A DNA stretch of 7,193 nucleotides from JADDRA01 sp038233555 (GTDB lineage Bacteria; Actinomycetota; Acidimicrobiia; Acidimicrobiales; CADCSY01): the NCBI GenBank assembly GCA_038233555.1, contig JBBSLT010000129.1:1-7193 (forward strand), written 5' to 3'. Made by a program: the position numbers and the translations under genes. Shown here piece after piece: positions 1 to 6,238 of this stretch (its first letter is position 1; the number at the start of each line of letters is the position of its first letter). The notes below the pieces were generated by a model. The model ran no database searches, was not told where the DNA came from, and worked only from the letters and a program-made list of their open reading frames with translations.

Positions 1-416
1 ACGACCATGGCCCTGAGCCCTTCGACCTCTCGCGCCGCGGCCCAAGCCAGGCGGGAGCCGAAGCACTTCCCGAGGAGCACCGTCTCGTCGATCCCCTGGC
101 TCTCCAGCCAGCGGACGGCGGCGACGGCATCCCGGGCGAAGGGGGCGTCGCTCCCGAAGCTGGCGGCGAGGCCGGTGCTCTCGCCGATGCCGTGGTAGTC
201 GAAGCGAAGAGCGTGGTAGCCGGCGGCCGCCAGGCGCTCGGCCATACGCAGGAACAGGCGGTTGCGCCCGACGGTGGAGGTGCCGTGGAGACCTCCGGAG
301 AGGATCACCACGGCCGGGCCCTTGGGCTCGGGCGCCGGGGTGAAGATGCCGAAGACCTCGTTGTCGCCCGCCGGGAAGAAGACTGGTCGGTGCTCGAGGG
401 TGATCTGCTTGGTCAT
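1..416 (-). CDS. Alpha/beta hydrolase with cysteine nucleophile elbow, C-terminus cut by window edge
   Basis: This is the N-terminal 138 codons of an alpha/beta-hydrolase; the rest lies beyond the left edge. Translated from the ATG at 416, it shows an oxyanion-type loop SGGLHG (residues 40-45), a strand and turn RFDYHGIGES (71-80), and the nucleophile elbow LGKCFGS (115-121). Cys118 therefore sits where most relatives have serine, as in the G-x-C-x-G of dienelactone hydrolase. The His and Asp/Glu partners would be in the missing part or are not assignable. The start overlaps the TGA of the upstream hydrolase (ATGA, 413-416), so translation is probably coupled; only a weak GGTGA precedes it. 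By order and motifs it resembles exosortase A system-associated hydrolase 1, which occurs next to hydrolase 2 in exopolysaccharide loci. That family name is from memory. The substrate is unknown, possibly an acyl thioester or ester. The fold is secure, the subfamily tentative. Confidence 0.85.
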   Translation of the reverse strand, partial: MTKQITLEHRPVFFPAGDNEVFGIFTPAPEPKGPAVVILSGGLHGTSTVGRNRLFLRMAERLAAAGYHALRFDYHGIGESTGLAASFGSDAPFARDAVAAVRWLESQGIDETVLLGKCFGSRLAWAAAREVEGLRAMV

Positions 417-1324
417 GGACGGTCACCGGCGAGCTGGTCTGCCAACCATCGGGCGGTGGTCTCGACCAGCGCCGTGGTCTCCTCTCGAAGCTCTTCGGCC
501 TTCCAGTCCTCGCCGACGAACCACCACGCCGGCTCGTGCACCTCGACGTGGGTGCTGGTGTGCCATCCGGCATCGGTCCACCCCGCTACCAGGGCGGCCA
601 GATCGCTGCTCAGCTCCGCCGCCCGGGAGATCTGCACGATCAGACCGGATCGGGGCGCGGACCCGAGCTCCTCGCCCAAGAGGCGATCGGTGGTGCTCTT
701 GTAGAGGGTCTCGTGGATGGAGTACCCGAGCACGTCGGCGATGCCGGCGCCGGTCAGCTTCTCGTCGAGCGACGTGGCGCCGGGGGTCGGGGCCTTGCCC
801 GCCTTCAGCTCCCGCATGCGCTGTGACCGGAAGATCTCGCGGAAGTAGAGCTGGGGGTCGAGCACTGGCTGCCAGAAGGCCACCGGTGCGTCGGGGGTCG
901 CTGCGGCGCCACCGGCCGCAGCGAGAGCGCCGAAACGCACGCCGAAGAAGCCGACGTCGGAGACCGACGTCTTGTCGATGAGGTTCTGGCACCAAGTCCG
1001 GACGTCGTCCTGCATGGTGTTGAGCGTGACGTCGGAGTCGAGTCCGCCGCTGTTGCCGGTCCCTCGGTAGTGGAATCGCTGGACTGCAATGCCCCGCTCA
1101 GCCAGGCGTTCGGCGAGGAGCACTTCTTTGCGATAGTTGCCCATCATCTCGGCGTGGAGCGACGAGCACAGGACGACTCCACCGCGAGGCGGTTCGAGTG
1201 GGGTGTGCAGGAACCCAATCATGCGATCCGGACCAGCGGCGAGAAACTCGACGCTGACCTGGATGCCACGTTCTCGATCGATGCGCAACGCCACACCGGA
1301 CGCAGCGGGGGGGGACGACTGCAT
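413..1324 (-). CDS. Alpha/beta hydrolase-fold protein lacking the catalytic serine (exosortase-A-associated hydrolase 2-like)
   Basis: A 303-residue alpha/beta-hydrolase-fold protein. Visible landmarks are LHTPLEPPRG (39-48), the loop CSSLHAEMMG (53-62), the segment RFHYRGTGNS (83-92), typical of the strand and turn before the elbow, and the elbow GFFGVRFGALA (125-135). The nucleophile position of G-x-S-x-G is Arg130 (codon CGT), so classical serine-hydrolase catalysis is not expected. As I recall, an arginine elbow is characteristic of exosortase A system-associated hydrolase 2, whose gene usually lies near hydrolase 1, as here. It could be a non-catalytic partner of the Cys-containing neighbour or use another mechanism. 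No signal peptide or membrane segment is seen, so it is probably cytoplasmic. The ATG at 1324 lacks a clear Shine-Dalgarno sequence. GTG at 1294 is an alternative start, since the recognisable domain begins only near residue 20. It is the first gene of a unit running off the left edge, divergent from the glycosyltransferase. Confidence 0.85.
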   Translation of the reverse strand: MQSSPPAASGVALRIDRERGIQVSVEFLAAGPDRMIGFLHTPLEPPRGGVVLCSSLHAEMMGNYRKEVLLAERLAERGIAVQRFHYRGTGNSGGLDSDVTLNTMQDDVRTWCQNLIDKTSVSDVGFFGVRFGALAAAGGAAATPDAPVAFWQPVLDPQLYFREIFRSQRMRELKAGKAPTPGATSLDEKLTGAGIADVLGYSIHETLYKSTTDRLLGEELGSAPRSGLIVQISRAAELSSDLAALVAGWTDAGWHTSTHVEVHEPAWWFVGEDWKAEELREETTALVETTARWLADQLAGDRP

Positions 1325-1332
1325 GCCCTGAG

Positions 1333-1352
1333 CCTAGTTTCCTAGGCCTAGG
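1333..1352. promoter_or_regulatory. CTAG-rich palindrome in divergent intergenic region, candidate operator
   Basis: The 39 bases between the divergent hydrolase and glycosyltransferase starts contain the perfect 12-bp palindrome CCTAGGCCTAGG at 1341-1352. A further CCTAG lies just to the left at 1333-1337, giving three CTAG tetranucleotides within 18 bases. CTAG is generally rare in bacterial DNA, and I saw no other copy in this window. A symmetric site between two divergent starts is a typical place for a repressor or activator. A minus-strand TTGACC (1364-1359) and TAGGCT (1336-1331) resemble -35 and -10 boxes, but they are 22 bases apart, which is too long for a standard promoter. No binding protein can be named. 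Confidence 0.35.
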
Positions 1353-1363
1353 GTGGCCGGTCA

Positions 1364-2218
1364 ATGGGTGAGCCGTCGGATGAGAAGGTGCACAGCGCAC
1401 CTTTCGTGGTGGCGGTGATTCTGACCTATCGACGCCAAGAGCTCCTTCGGGGCACGGTCGCCGCGGTGGTGGCCCAGACCCGGCCCCCCGACCTGGTGCT
1501 GGTGATCGACAACGACAAGCAGGCGGGCGCCGCCCTCGCCGGGGTGTCCGGGGTGGAGATCCAGGTCACCGGCGAGAACCTGGGCCCCGCCGGCGGCTAC
1601 GCCGTCGGCTTCCAGTCTGCTCTCGAGCGGGGAGCAGACAAGATCTGGGTGGTCGACGACGACACCGTGCCCGACCGGTCATGCCTGGCCACGCTGCTCG
1701 GTGCCAGCCGGGGGGTCGATGTGGTCGTCCCCCTCCAGCGCAAGCCCGGGCGCCACCAGGGCTTCCCCCCGTCGTGGAACGGCCCCCTCCTCGACGCCGC
1801 CGCCGTGCGGGCCGCCGGTCTACCCCGGTCCGACCTGTTCTTCTGGGCCGAGGACACCGAGTTCTACCTGCGCGTCCGTCGCGCCGGCATCCCTGTCCGC
1901 CGGTCGTCCGAGGCGGGCATCTTGCATCTCAACCCCGAGGATCGACGCCGGGGAGCCGCTCGCGACTGGCGGCTGTACTACGAGGTCCGCAACGGGCTGT
2001 GGTACCGGCTGCGGGCCCAGCCGATCACCGTCCACCGCCTGGCCCGGGCGGTCCAGCTCGCCGTGCGTCCCCTGTGCGCCATCCTGGTGCTCGAGCCGGC
2101 CAAAGGACCGTCGTTGCGGCTGTGGTGGATGGCGATCCGTGACGTGGCCACCAACACCTTGGGCAAGCGGGTCGATCCCCAGACCTGGTCGGCACGTCAC
2201 TCCTCCGAGCCACGCTGA
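1364..2218 (+). CDS. Family 2 glycosyltransferase (rhamnosyl/galactofuranosyl-transferase-like)
   Basis: A 284-residue GT-A fold, family 2 glycosyltransferase that transfers a sugar from a nucleotide-sugar donor to a growing glycan, presumably at the cytoplasmic membrane face. Motifs in order are: VAVILTYRR (15-23), the first nucleotide-binding strand; VLVIDND (45-51); ENLGPAGGYAVG (71-82), the family's N-x-G-x-A-G-G block; VVDDDTVPD (96-104), carrying the metal-binding D-x-D; FFWAEDTEFYLRV (159-171), with the W-x-E-D likely catalytic-base motif; and HLNPED (191-196) followed by the YY-x-x-RN block near 208-213. This arrangement is typical of rhamnosyl- and galactofuranosyl-transferases of O-antigen and arabinogalactan pathways, but donor and acceptor cannot be read from the sequence. 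It is soluble or peripheral; I see no clear membrane helix. The ATG at 1364 has a weak GGTGG 7 bases upstream. The gene stands alone, divergent from the hydrolases, and its 3' end overlaps the convergent sulfotransferase by 22 bases. Confidence 0.9.
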   Translation: MGEPSDEKVHSAPFVVAVILTYRRQELLRGTVAAVVAQTRPPDLVLVIDNDKQAGAALAGVSGVEIQVTGENLGPAGGYAVGFQSALERGADKIWVVDDDTVPDRSCLATLLGASRGVDVVVPLQRKPGRHQGFPPSWNGPLLDAAAVRAAGLPRSDLFFWAEDTEFYLRVRRAGIPVRRSSEAGILHLNPEDRRRGAARDWRLYYEVRNGLWYRLRAQPITVHRLARAVQLAVRPLCAILVLEPAKGPSLRLWWMAIRDVATNTLGKRVDPQTWSARHSSEPR

Positions 2219-3159
2219 ATCCTCCGACGAACAGGGTTAGGGAGCTGAGTCACCAGTCGCTCCCACTGCCAGCCGGCCCAGGACCGGGCCGCGTCGACCC
2301 TCGCCCCGAGCGCCACGTGCGACGTCGCTCGCTCGTAGCCCAAATTGCTCAACAGGTTGCCGGCCAGGACCTCGAACATGGCCAGGTCGCCTCTGCCCAT
2401 CTGTGATCGCCAGTCGCGCAGTCCGCTCGTGGGGGGCAAGAGCAAGCGCTGGTGCAGCTCGGGGTTGCCGGTGCGTGCCACCACCTCGTCGCCTCGTTGG
2501 AAGAACTTCAGCATCTGCTCGTCGAACCCCAAGCCGGCGAACTCGCACAAGCGGGGCACAGTCTCCTCGGGGTGTTCGACCAAGTCCTCGTAGCGGACCT
2601 CCTGGTAGCGGCTCGGGCCCAGTCGTCTCCCGCCGGACCTGCCCGCCTCCACCCGACGCTTCCAGAACATGGCCGCCTGGCCCACCCCGCGCTCGGCGAA
2701 CCAGAGGTCGACGAGGGACAGGGCGACGTCGCGTCCATCTCGGATGATGTGGATGAAGCGGGCTTCGGGGAAGAGCTCGGCCAGCGAGGGGAGATGCAGG
2801 ACATAGCCCGGCATCTTGTCGCCGTAGCACCGCTTTCCCTGGGCAAGGGCATAGGTGGAGAAGACCCGACGAATGGCGTCTGCATAGGTCGTCACCGGGG
2901 GTCGGGCCAACGCATCCTGGACGACTGTCGGGTCGAGGTTCATCCTCCGGAACCCCCCCTCGCGCCGAAGATCGCCGAGGAAGGTCGCCACATCGAAGCC
3001 GGTTGGGAGCTCGTATCGGTCGCGGCGGCCGGCCATGGTGGCCGGGAAGCGGGCCTCGTGGGCCATGGCCATCGCCGGATGGGAGTCGAAGATGGTGCCG
3101 AGCAGCGAAGTGCCCGACCGGCGACAGCCGATGATGAACACCAACGGCGTCTCGGGCAT
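2197..3159 (-). CDS. Sulfotransferase A (PAPS-dependent, tandem paralogue)
   Basis: A 320-residue sulfotransferase-family protein that would move sulfate from PAPS to an acceptor, probably a glycan or lipid, in the cytoplasm. The 5'-phosphosulfate loop is IIGCRRSGTSLLGTIFDSHP (9-28) and the 3'-phosphate-binding segment is FIHIIRDGRDVALSL (135-149). Between them lies YGDKMP (112-117), and near the C-terminus a GLRDWRSQMG segment typical of this bacterial branch. It is colinear with the next gene upstream, sharing the GDK-x-P block, the W-K-x-x-V-E-x-G-R motif, LGP-x-RY-x-EV-x-YE and RDWR-x-QM, so the two arose by duplication. The ATG at 3159 lies 18 bases after the paralogue's stop with no evident Shine-Dalgarno sequence, suggesting translation by reinitiation. 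It is the last gene of the three-gene minus-strand operon. Its final codons are antisense to the glycosyltransferase end. Substrate unknown. Confidence 0.9.
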   Translation of the reverse strand: MPETPLVFIIGCRRSGTSLLGTIFDSHPAMAMAHEARFPATMAGRRDRYELPTGFDVATFLGDLRREGGFRRMNLDPTVVQDALARPPVTTYADAIRRVFSTYALAQGKRCYGDKMPGYVLHLPSLAELFPEARFIHIIRDGRDVALSLVDLWFAERGVGQAAMFWKRRVEAGRSGGRRLGPSRYQEVRYEDLVEHPEETVPRLCEFAGLGFDEQMLKFFQRGDEVVARTGNPELHQRLLLPPTSGLRDWRSQMGRGDLAMFEVLAGNLLSNLGYERATSHVALGARVDAARSWAGWQWERLVTQLPNPVRRRIQRGSEE

Positions 3160-3177
3160 GGGCCCAGTGTTGCTCAG

Positions 3178-4197
3178 CTATCGCGTCTTGCGCCCCGAGC
3201 GGGCTCCAGCGAAGCCGACCAGCTCCCGGATCCGCTGTTGCTCCTTGGCCAGGCGCTTCGTCGACCGCTGCGCCTCGACCTTGATCCGCTCCGCCTGGGC
3301 ACCGGCCCGTGCGCCGAGCGGCGGGCGGGGATGGGCTCGTTCGTAGCCGAGCTCTTCGAGCAGCGGCCCGGCCAGGGACTCGAAGGTGCGCACGTCCACA
3401 GGCTGCATCTGGGCCCGCCAGTCGCGCACGTCTCTCGTCACCGGCTGGGTCAAACCCTGGTGATGGTGGCGGTTCCTGATGGTCTCCATGACCTCCTCGG
3501 TCCGCTCGAAGTACCGCAGCATGGCTGGGTCGAAGTCGAGCTCGAGGAACGGGCAGAGGTTGCGGAGCACGGCTTCCGGATCGTCGGTGAGCCGCTCGTA
3601 GCTGACCTCACGGTAGCGCTCGGGCCCGAGCCGCTGCCCGGCCCGCCGACCCCGCTCCACGTTGTGCTTCCAGTACACGCACGCCTCCACCAGACTCATG
3701 GGTCCCCACGGGGCCTGGAGGTAGGCCAGGGCGACGTTGCGGCCGTCGCGCACGATGTGCACGAAGCGGGCCTCGGGAAGGGCGTCGGCCAGCACCGGCA
3801 GCACGTTGACGTACAGCGGTGTCTTGTCACCGTAGCGGTGTTTGCCCTGGCGCTCGGCGTGTTGGGCGTAGACCATCCGCAGGGCGTCGGCGGTGGTCGC
3901 CGGCAACCGTTGGGTGAGGTACCCGGCCACCTCGTCGGCGGAGAGCCCGAGCTTGCGGAAGGCGAAGTGGCCGGCGAGCTCCGCGGTGAACCGATCGTGG
4001 TCGAAGGCGCCGGATCGCTCGTAGCGGCGCCGGTGGCGCAAGAGGCGCGACACGAAGAACGACTCATAGACCACCGCCATGTCGGGGTGGGAGTCGAACA
4101 TCGACCGGACGAGCGTGGTGCCGGAGCGACCGCAACCCACGAAGAACGGGAACGGAGCGGGTGTCCTCATCCCGGGTGTCATCAGGGCGGGTGTCAT
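3178..4197 (-). CDS. Sulfotransferase B (PAPS-dependent, tandem paralogue)
   Basis: A 339-residue sulfotransferase, paralogous to the adjacent downstream gene. From the ATG at 4197 it shows the 5'-phosphosulfate loop FVGCGRSGTTLVRSMFDSHP (19-38), YGDKTP (122-127), the 3'-phosphate segment FVHIVRDGRNVALAY (145-159), and further on the W-K-x-x-V-E-x-G-R and RDWRAQM blocks. The C-terminus is longer than in paralogue A and strongly basic (KRLAKEQQR and a terminal RSGRKTR), perhaps for contact with a membrane or polymer. The frame is open upstream to 4239, but I chose 4197 because this ATG abuts the TGA of the G8 gene within GTGATG. The GTG at 4200 is equally possible and is better spaced, 10 bases from GGAGG (4215-4211) rather than 13. 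ATGs at 4182 and 4170 are created by a tandem repeat. Second gene of the operon. Confidence 0.9.
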   Translation of the reverse strand: MTPALMTPGMRTPAPFPFFVGCGRSGTTLVRSMFDSHPDMAVVYESFFVSRLLRHRRRYERSGAFDHDRFTAELAGHFAFRKLGLSADEVAGYLTQRLPATTADALRMVYAQHAERQGKHRYGDKTPLYVNVLPVLADALPEARFVHIVRDGRNVALAYLQAPWGPMSLVEACVYWKHNVERGRRAGQRLGPERYREVSYERLTDDPEAVLRNLCPFLELDFDPAMLRYFERTEEVMETIRNRHHHQGLTQPVTRDVRDWRAQMQPVDVRTFESLAGPLLEELGYERAHPRPPLGARAGAQAERIKVEAQRSTKRLAKEQQRIRELVGFAGARSGRKTR

Positions 4198-4199
4198 CA
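4159..4199. repeat. 15-bp tandem repeat at the start of sulfotransferase B
   Basis: On the plus strand GGGTGTCATCA occurs at 4174-4184 and again at 4189-4199, with a one-mismatch copy GGGTGTCCTCA at 4159-4169. That makes nearly three units with a 15-base period. Because 15 is a multiple of three, each unit adds five residues to the sulfotransferase N-terminus: MTPAL, MTPGM, RTPAP. The repeat covers the stop of the G8 gene and the candidate starts at 4200, 4197, 4182 and 4170. Replication slippage could change the number of units without a frameshift. Confidence 0.75.
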
Positions 4200-6185
4200 C
4201 GAGGTCAGCGCCTCCACCGGTGTCACCCGGGCGTTCCACTCCGGTCGGAGTGTTCCTTGGGCATCGGCCCGTCGCAGGGTGAGCCAGCCCCGGTCGCCTT
4301 GGCTCACCCGGATGACCGAGTCCCTCGGGATGGCATCGCTCAACCAGAACTCGTTGCCTTCGAAGGTGCTGTCGAGCACATCGACGAGGTGGGGGTTCTC
4401 ACCCTCGCCGGTGATGCCGAAGGCGGCCACCCGGTGACCCCGGAACGAACAGTCGATGAACTCTGTCGGCTCCCGGGGCGGCTGGACGTGGCGGTCGAGC
4501 ACCACGTCGTAGTCACTGAGGCCGCCCCCGTCGCAGGCCAGGTTGATGAACTGCAAGAGTCCGGCGTCAGCCTTGGATACGGCCTTGACGTTGATCGCCC
4601 CTTTGGCGTTGGCGTACAGGATGCTGTCCTCGTAGACGTAACGGTTGCGGTAGCCGGCGTGGTCGATGCCGAAGCCGCCGTTGTGGTAGCCGGTGAAGGC
4701 CGTGATCCGGTGGGGGAGGTCGGTGTTCTGCCAGGCGAAGGTGCCGTTGTGGCGGTTGTTGTGGGCGACGTTGTCGTCGAAGCGCCACACCCCTTCGGAG
4801 GTGGTCGGCCAGAAGAAGCCGGAGCTGTCGCGTTGACCTTCGATGCCGACGGCGACGCATCGTGTTGCGGCGCTGCCGGCACCTGCACCGAGGAAGAACC
4901 CACTGAGGCGGAAGTCGTTGGGTGACCCGGCCCGCACCAGGGAGGCCACGCAGCGGTCGTAGTTGACGTCGTTGGAGGGAAGCTCCGCCACCTCGGCATC
5001 CTTGTCCCGGGGGTCCCACCAGTAGGGGTCCTCGACCGTGTCGTGGGTGACGCAGTCCTGCCAGGTGACGCCGTGGCTGAAGTGGGTCACGAAGGCGTGG
5101 CTCCCACAGTCTCGCGCCACGATGCCTTCCATGACGGAGCCGCGGGAACCCTCTTCCACCAGGTGGATGTGCACGGCGTAGCGGCCGGCGACGAACTCGT
5201 CCACCTGCCCGCTGTTGCCATCCTTGACCGCTTGGCGGGGTCCCATATGGCGCAAGCTCGTATGGCGGATGCTCTGGGGCACAGCCGAGGTGACGAAGAT
5301 GTGGGACCGTCCCTCGGGCGTTCCCTCGATGCAGACGTTGCGGGAGAGGTTGAGGACCTCGGGGGTCAGCGTCCGAGCCGCACCAACGGCCACGGCGGGG
5401 TGATCAAAGGCGATCAGGCCGTCGAGCTCGATGGTGCGGCCGCGGATTGCGGCGACACGGACCTGGTCGTAGGCCGACCATCGCTCCTCGTCGTCGGGAC
5501 CCGCCGTGGGCGTGAGGACGATCTCATCCCCCGGCTCCCAGCCGGTGGGTTCCTCCTCGAGCTCGATGGTCGTCGCCCCTGCACCCACGCCGGCGGCGGT
5601 GCGTTGCCACGCCGTCTTCGCCGAGCCGGACGTGTCGAGGAACCCTTGTCCTGTGACCCACACGCCGACGTCGGAGGTGATCACGTCCTTGCCTCCTCCC
5701 ACGAACCGGTCTTCGTCCACATCGATCAGCACGAGTCGGTGCACGACCGAGGGCGATGTCGGAGCCATGCCCAGTCGGCCCCGGACCACGACGTTTCGGC
5801 TGCTTTCCAAGGTGGTGGAGGTGTCGGCCCGGAAGACGAGGCCGGCATTCGCTTCGATCTCGACGCCCGCCACTCGGGCGTCCACATCCAGCTCCACCGG
5901 TGTGGCGACCACGGCCAGGTCGCCCTCGCCGGGCACTCGCCCGCCCCAGGTGCCCGGATCACTCCATTGCCCGGCACCAGTGGAGCGCACGGTGGCGAAG
6001 GTCGATGGTGGATCCTGAGCCGGCCCAACCCGGTCTGGCCGGTCCTGGTCCGCCCACGGCCCGAGCCCCGCCTGCCAGGTGGTGGCGGTGGCGGCGAGCA
6101 CGCCGGCCGTCCCCCCGAGCTGGAGCACCCGACGGCGGGTCAGCGTGCGCTTGTCGTCTGGCTTCGTCTCGTCCGCCACCAGCAT
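4197..6185 (-). CDS. Tat-exported G8-domain, right-handed beta-helix protein (CEMIP/TMEM2-like)
   Basis: A 662-residue exported protein. The N-terminus is a twin-arginine signal: TRRRVLQL (16-23), then a hydrophobic Gly/Ala/Leu stretch to about 42 and a possible cleavage after WQA (37-39) or PWA (43-45). Residues 66-190 look like a G8 domain, with the hallmark GQWSDPGTWGGRVPGEGD (72-89). Next come GWEPGDEIVLTPT (215-227) and EVLNLSRNVCIEG (276-288), as in the eukaryotic CEMIP/TMEM2 group. From about 300 to 630 there are beta-helix turns, including RYAVHIHL (335-342), HFSHGVTWQDC (368-378), DNVAHNNRHNG (471-481) and late turns such as FIDCSFRG. CEMIP and TMEM2 are linked to hyaluronan breakdown, so binding, cleavage or epimerisation of an anionic polysaccharide is plausible but inferred; G8 proteins are not all enzymes. 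The ATG at 6185 has AAGGGG four bases upstream. It is the first gene of an operon with two sulfotransferases. Confidence 0.88.
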   Translation of the reverse strand: MLVADETKPDDKRTLTRRRVLQLGGTAGVLAATATTWQAGLGPWADQDRPDRVGPAQDPPSTFATVRSTGAGQWSDPGTWGGRVPGEGDLAVVATPVELDVDARVAGVEIEANAGLVFRADTSTTLESSRNVVVRGRLGMAPTSPSVVHRLVLIDVDEDRFVGGGKDVITSDVGVWVTGQGFLDTSGSAKTAWQRTAAGVGAGATTIELEEEPTGWEPGDEIVLTPTAGPDDEERWSAYDQVRVAAIRGRTIELDGLIAFDHPAVAVGAARTLTPEVLNLSRNVCIEGTPEGRSHIFVTSAVPQSIRHTSLRHMGPRQAVKDGNSGQVDEFVAGRYAVHIHLVEEGSRGSVMEGIVARDCGSHAFVTHFSHGVTWQDCVTHDTVEDPYWWDPRDKDAEVAELPSNDVNYDRCVASLVRAGSPNDFRLSGFFLGAGAGSAATRCVAVGIEGQRDSSGFFWPTTSEGVWRFDDNVAHNNRHNGTFAWQNTDLPHRITAFTGYHNGGFGIDHAGYRNRYVYEDSILYANAKGAINVKAVSKADAGLLQFINLACDGGGLSDYDVVLDRHVQPPREPTEFIDCSFRGHRVAAFGITGEGENPHLVDVLDSTFEGNEFWLSDAIPRDSVIRVSQGDRGWLTLRRADAQGTLRPEWNARVTPVEALTS

Positions 6186-6189
6186 CTAT

Positions 6190-6195
6190 CCCCTT
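6190..6195 (-). promoter_or_regulatory. Ribosome binding site of the G8-domain gene
   Basis: AAGGGG (read on the minus strand) ends four bases before the ATG at 6185. It supports that start, which also places the twin-arginine motif at the expected distance from the N-terminus. A minus-strand TACACT (6215-6210) lies where a -10 box would give a leader of about 17 bases, but no convincing -35 partner is visible. Confidence 0.5.
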
Positions 6196-6203
6196 GTCGT
6201 CCC

Positions 6204-6230
6204 CTGACGAGTGTACGGGCCAACTACAGT
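6204..6230 (+). promoter_or_regulatory. Candidate promoter for a leaderless sulfotransferase C transcript
   Basis: CTGACG (6204-6209) and TACAGT (6225-6230), 15 bases apart, resemble actinobacterial -35 and -10 elements. The GTG at 6239 begins eight bases after the -10 box, where transcription would be expected to start, and no Shine-Dalgarno sequence precedes it. This fits a leaderless mRNA, which is common in Actinobacteria. The -35 match is only moderate and the spacer is short. Confidence 0.35.
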
Positions 6231-6238
6231 GCCCTCCC

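Noticed and set aside
192..981. Plus-strand open frames across the hydrolase pair
   Set aside because: They are shadows of the minus-strand hydrolases: Arg/Ser/Pro-rich, without motifs or ribosome binding sites.
2210..2245. Transcription terminator between the convergent genes
   Set aside because: No stable inverted repeat followed by a T-run could be found on either strand.
4198..4239. Upstream ATG at 4239 as the start of sulfotransferase B
   Set aside because: It would add 14 residues overlapping the G8 coding end by 43 bases. The GTGATG junction with a nearby GGAGG is the more usual arrangement.
2452..4437. A 661-codon plus-strand open frame
   Set aside because: It lies antisense to both minus-strand sulfotransferases and the end of the G8 gene. 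Its translation shows no recognisable domain, whereas the opposite strand has full motif sets. Long antisense frames are common in GC-rich DNA.
5756..6238. N-terminal extension of sulfotransferase C to 5756
   Set aside because: The extension would be Arg/Pro-rich, antisense to the signal-peptide end of the G8 gene, and unlike any sulfotransferase N-terminus. The family domain starts near 6340, and GTG 6239 fits the promoter and spacing.
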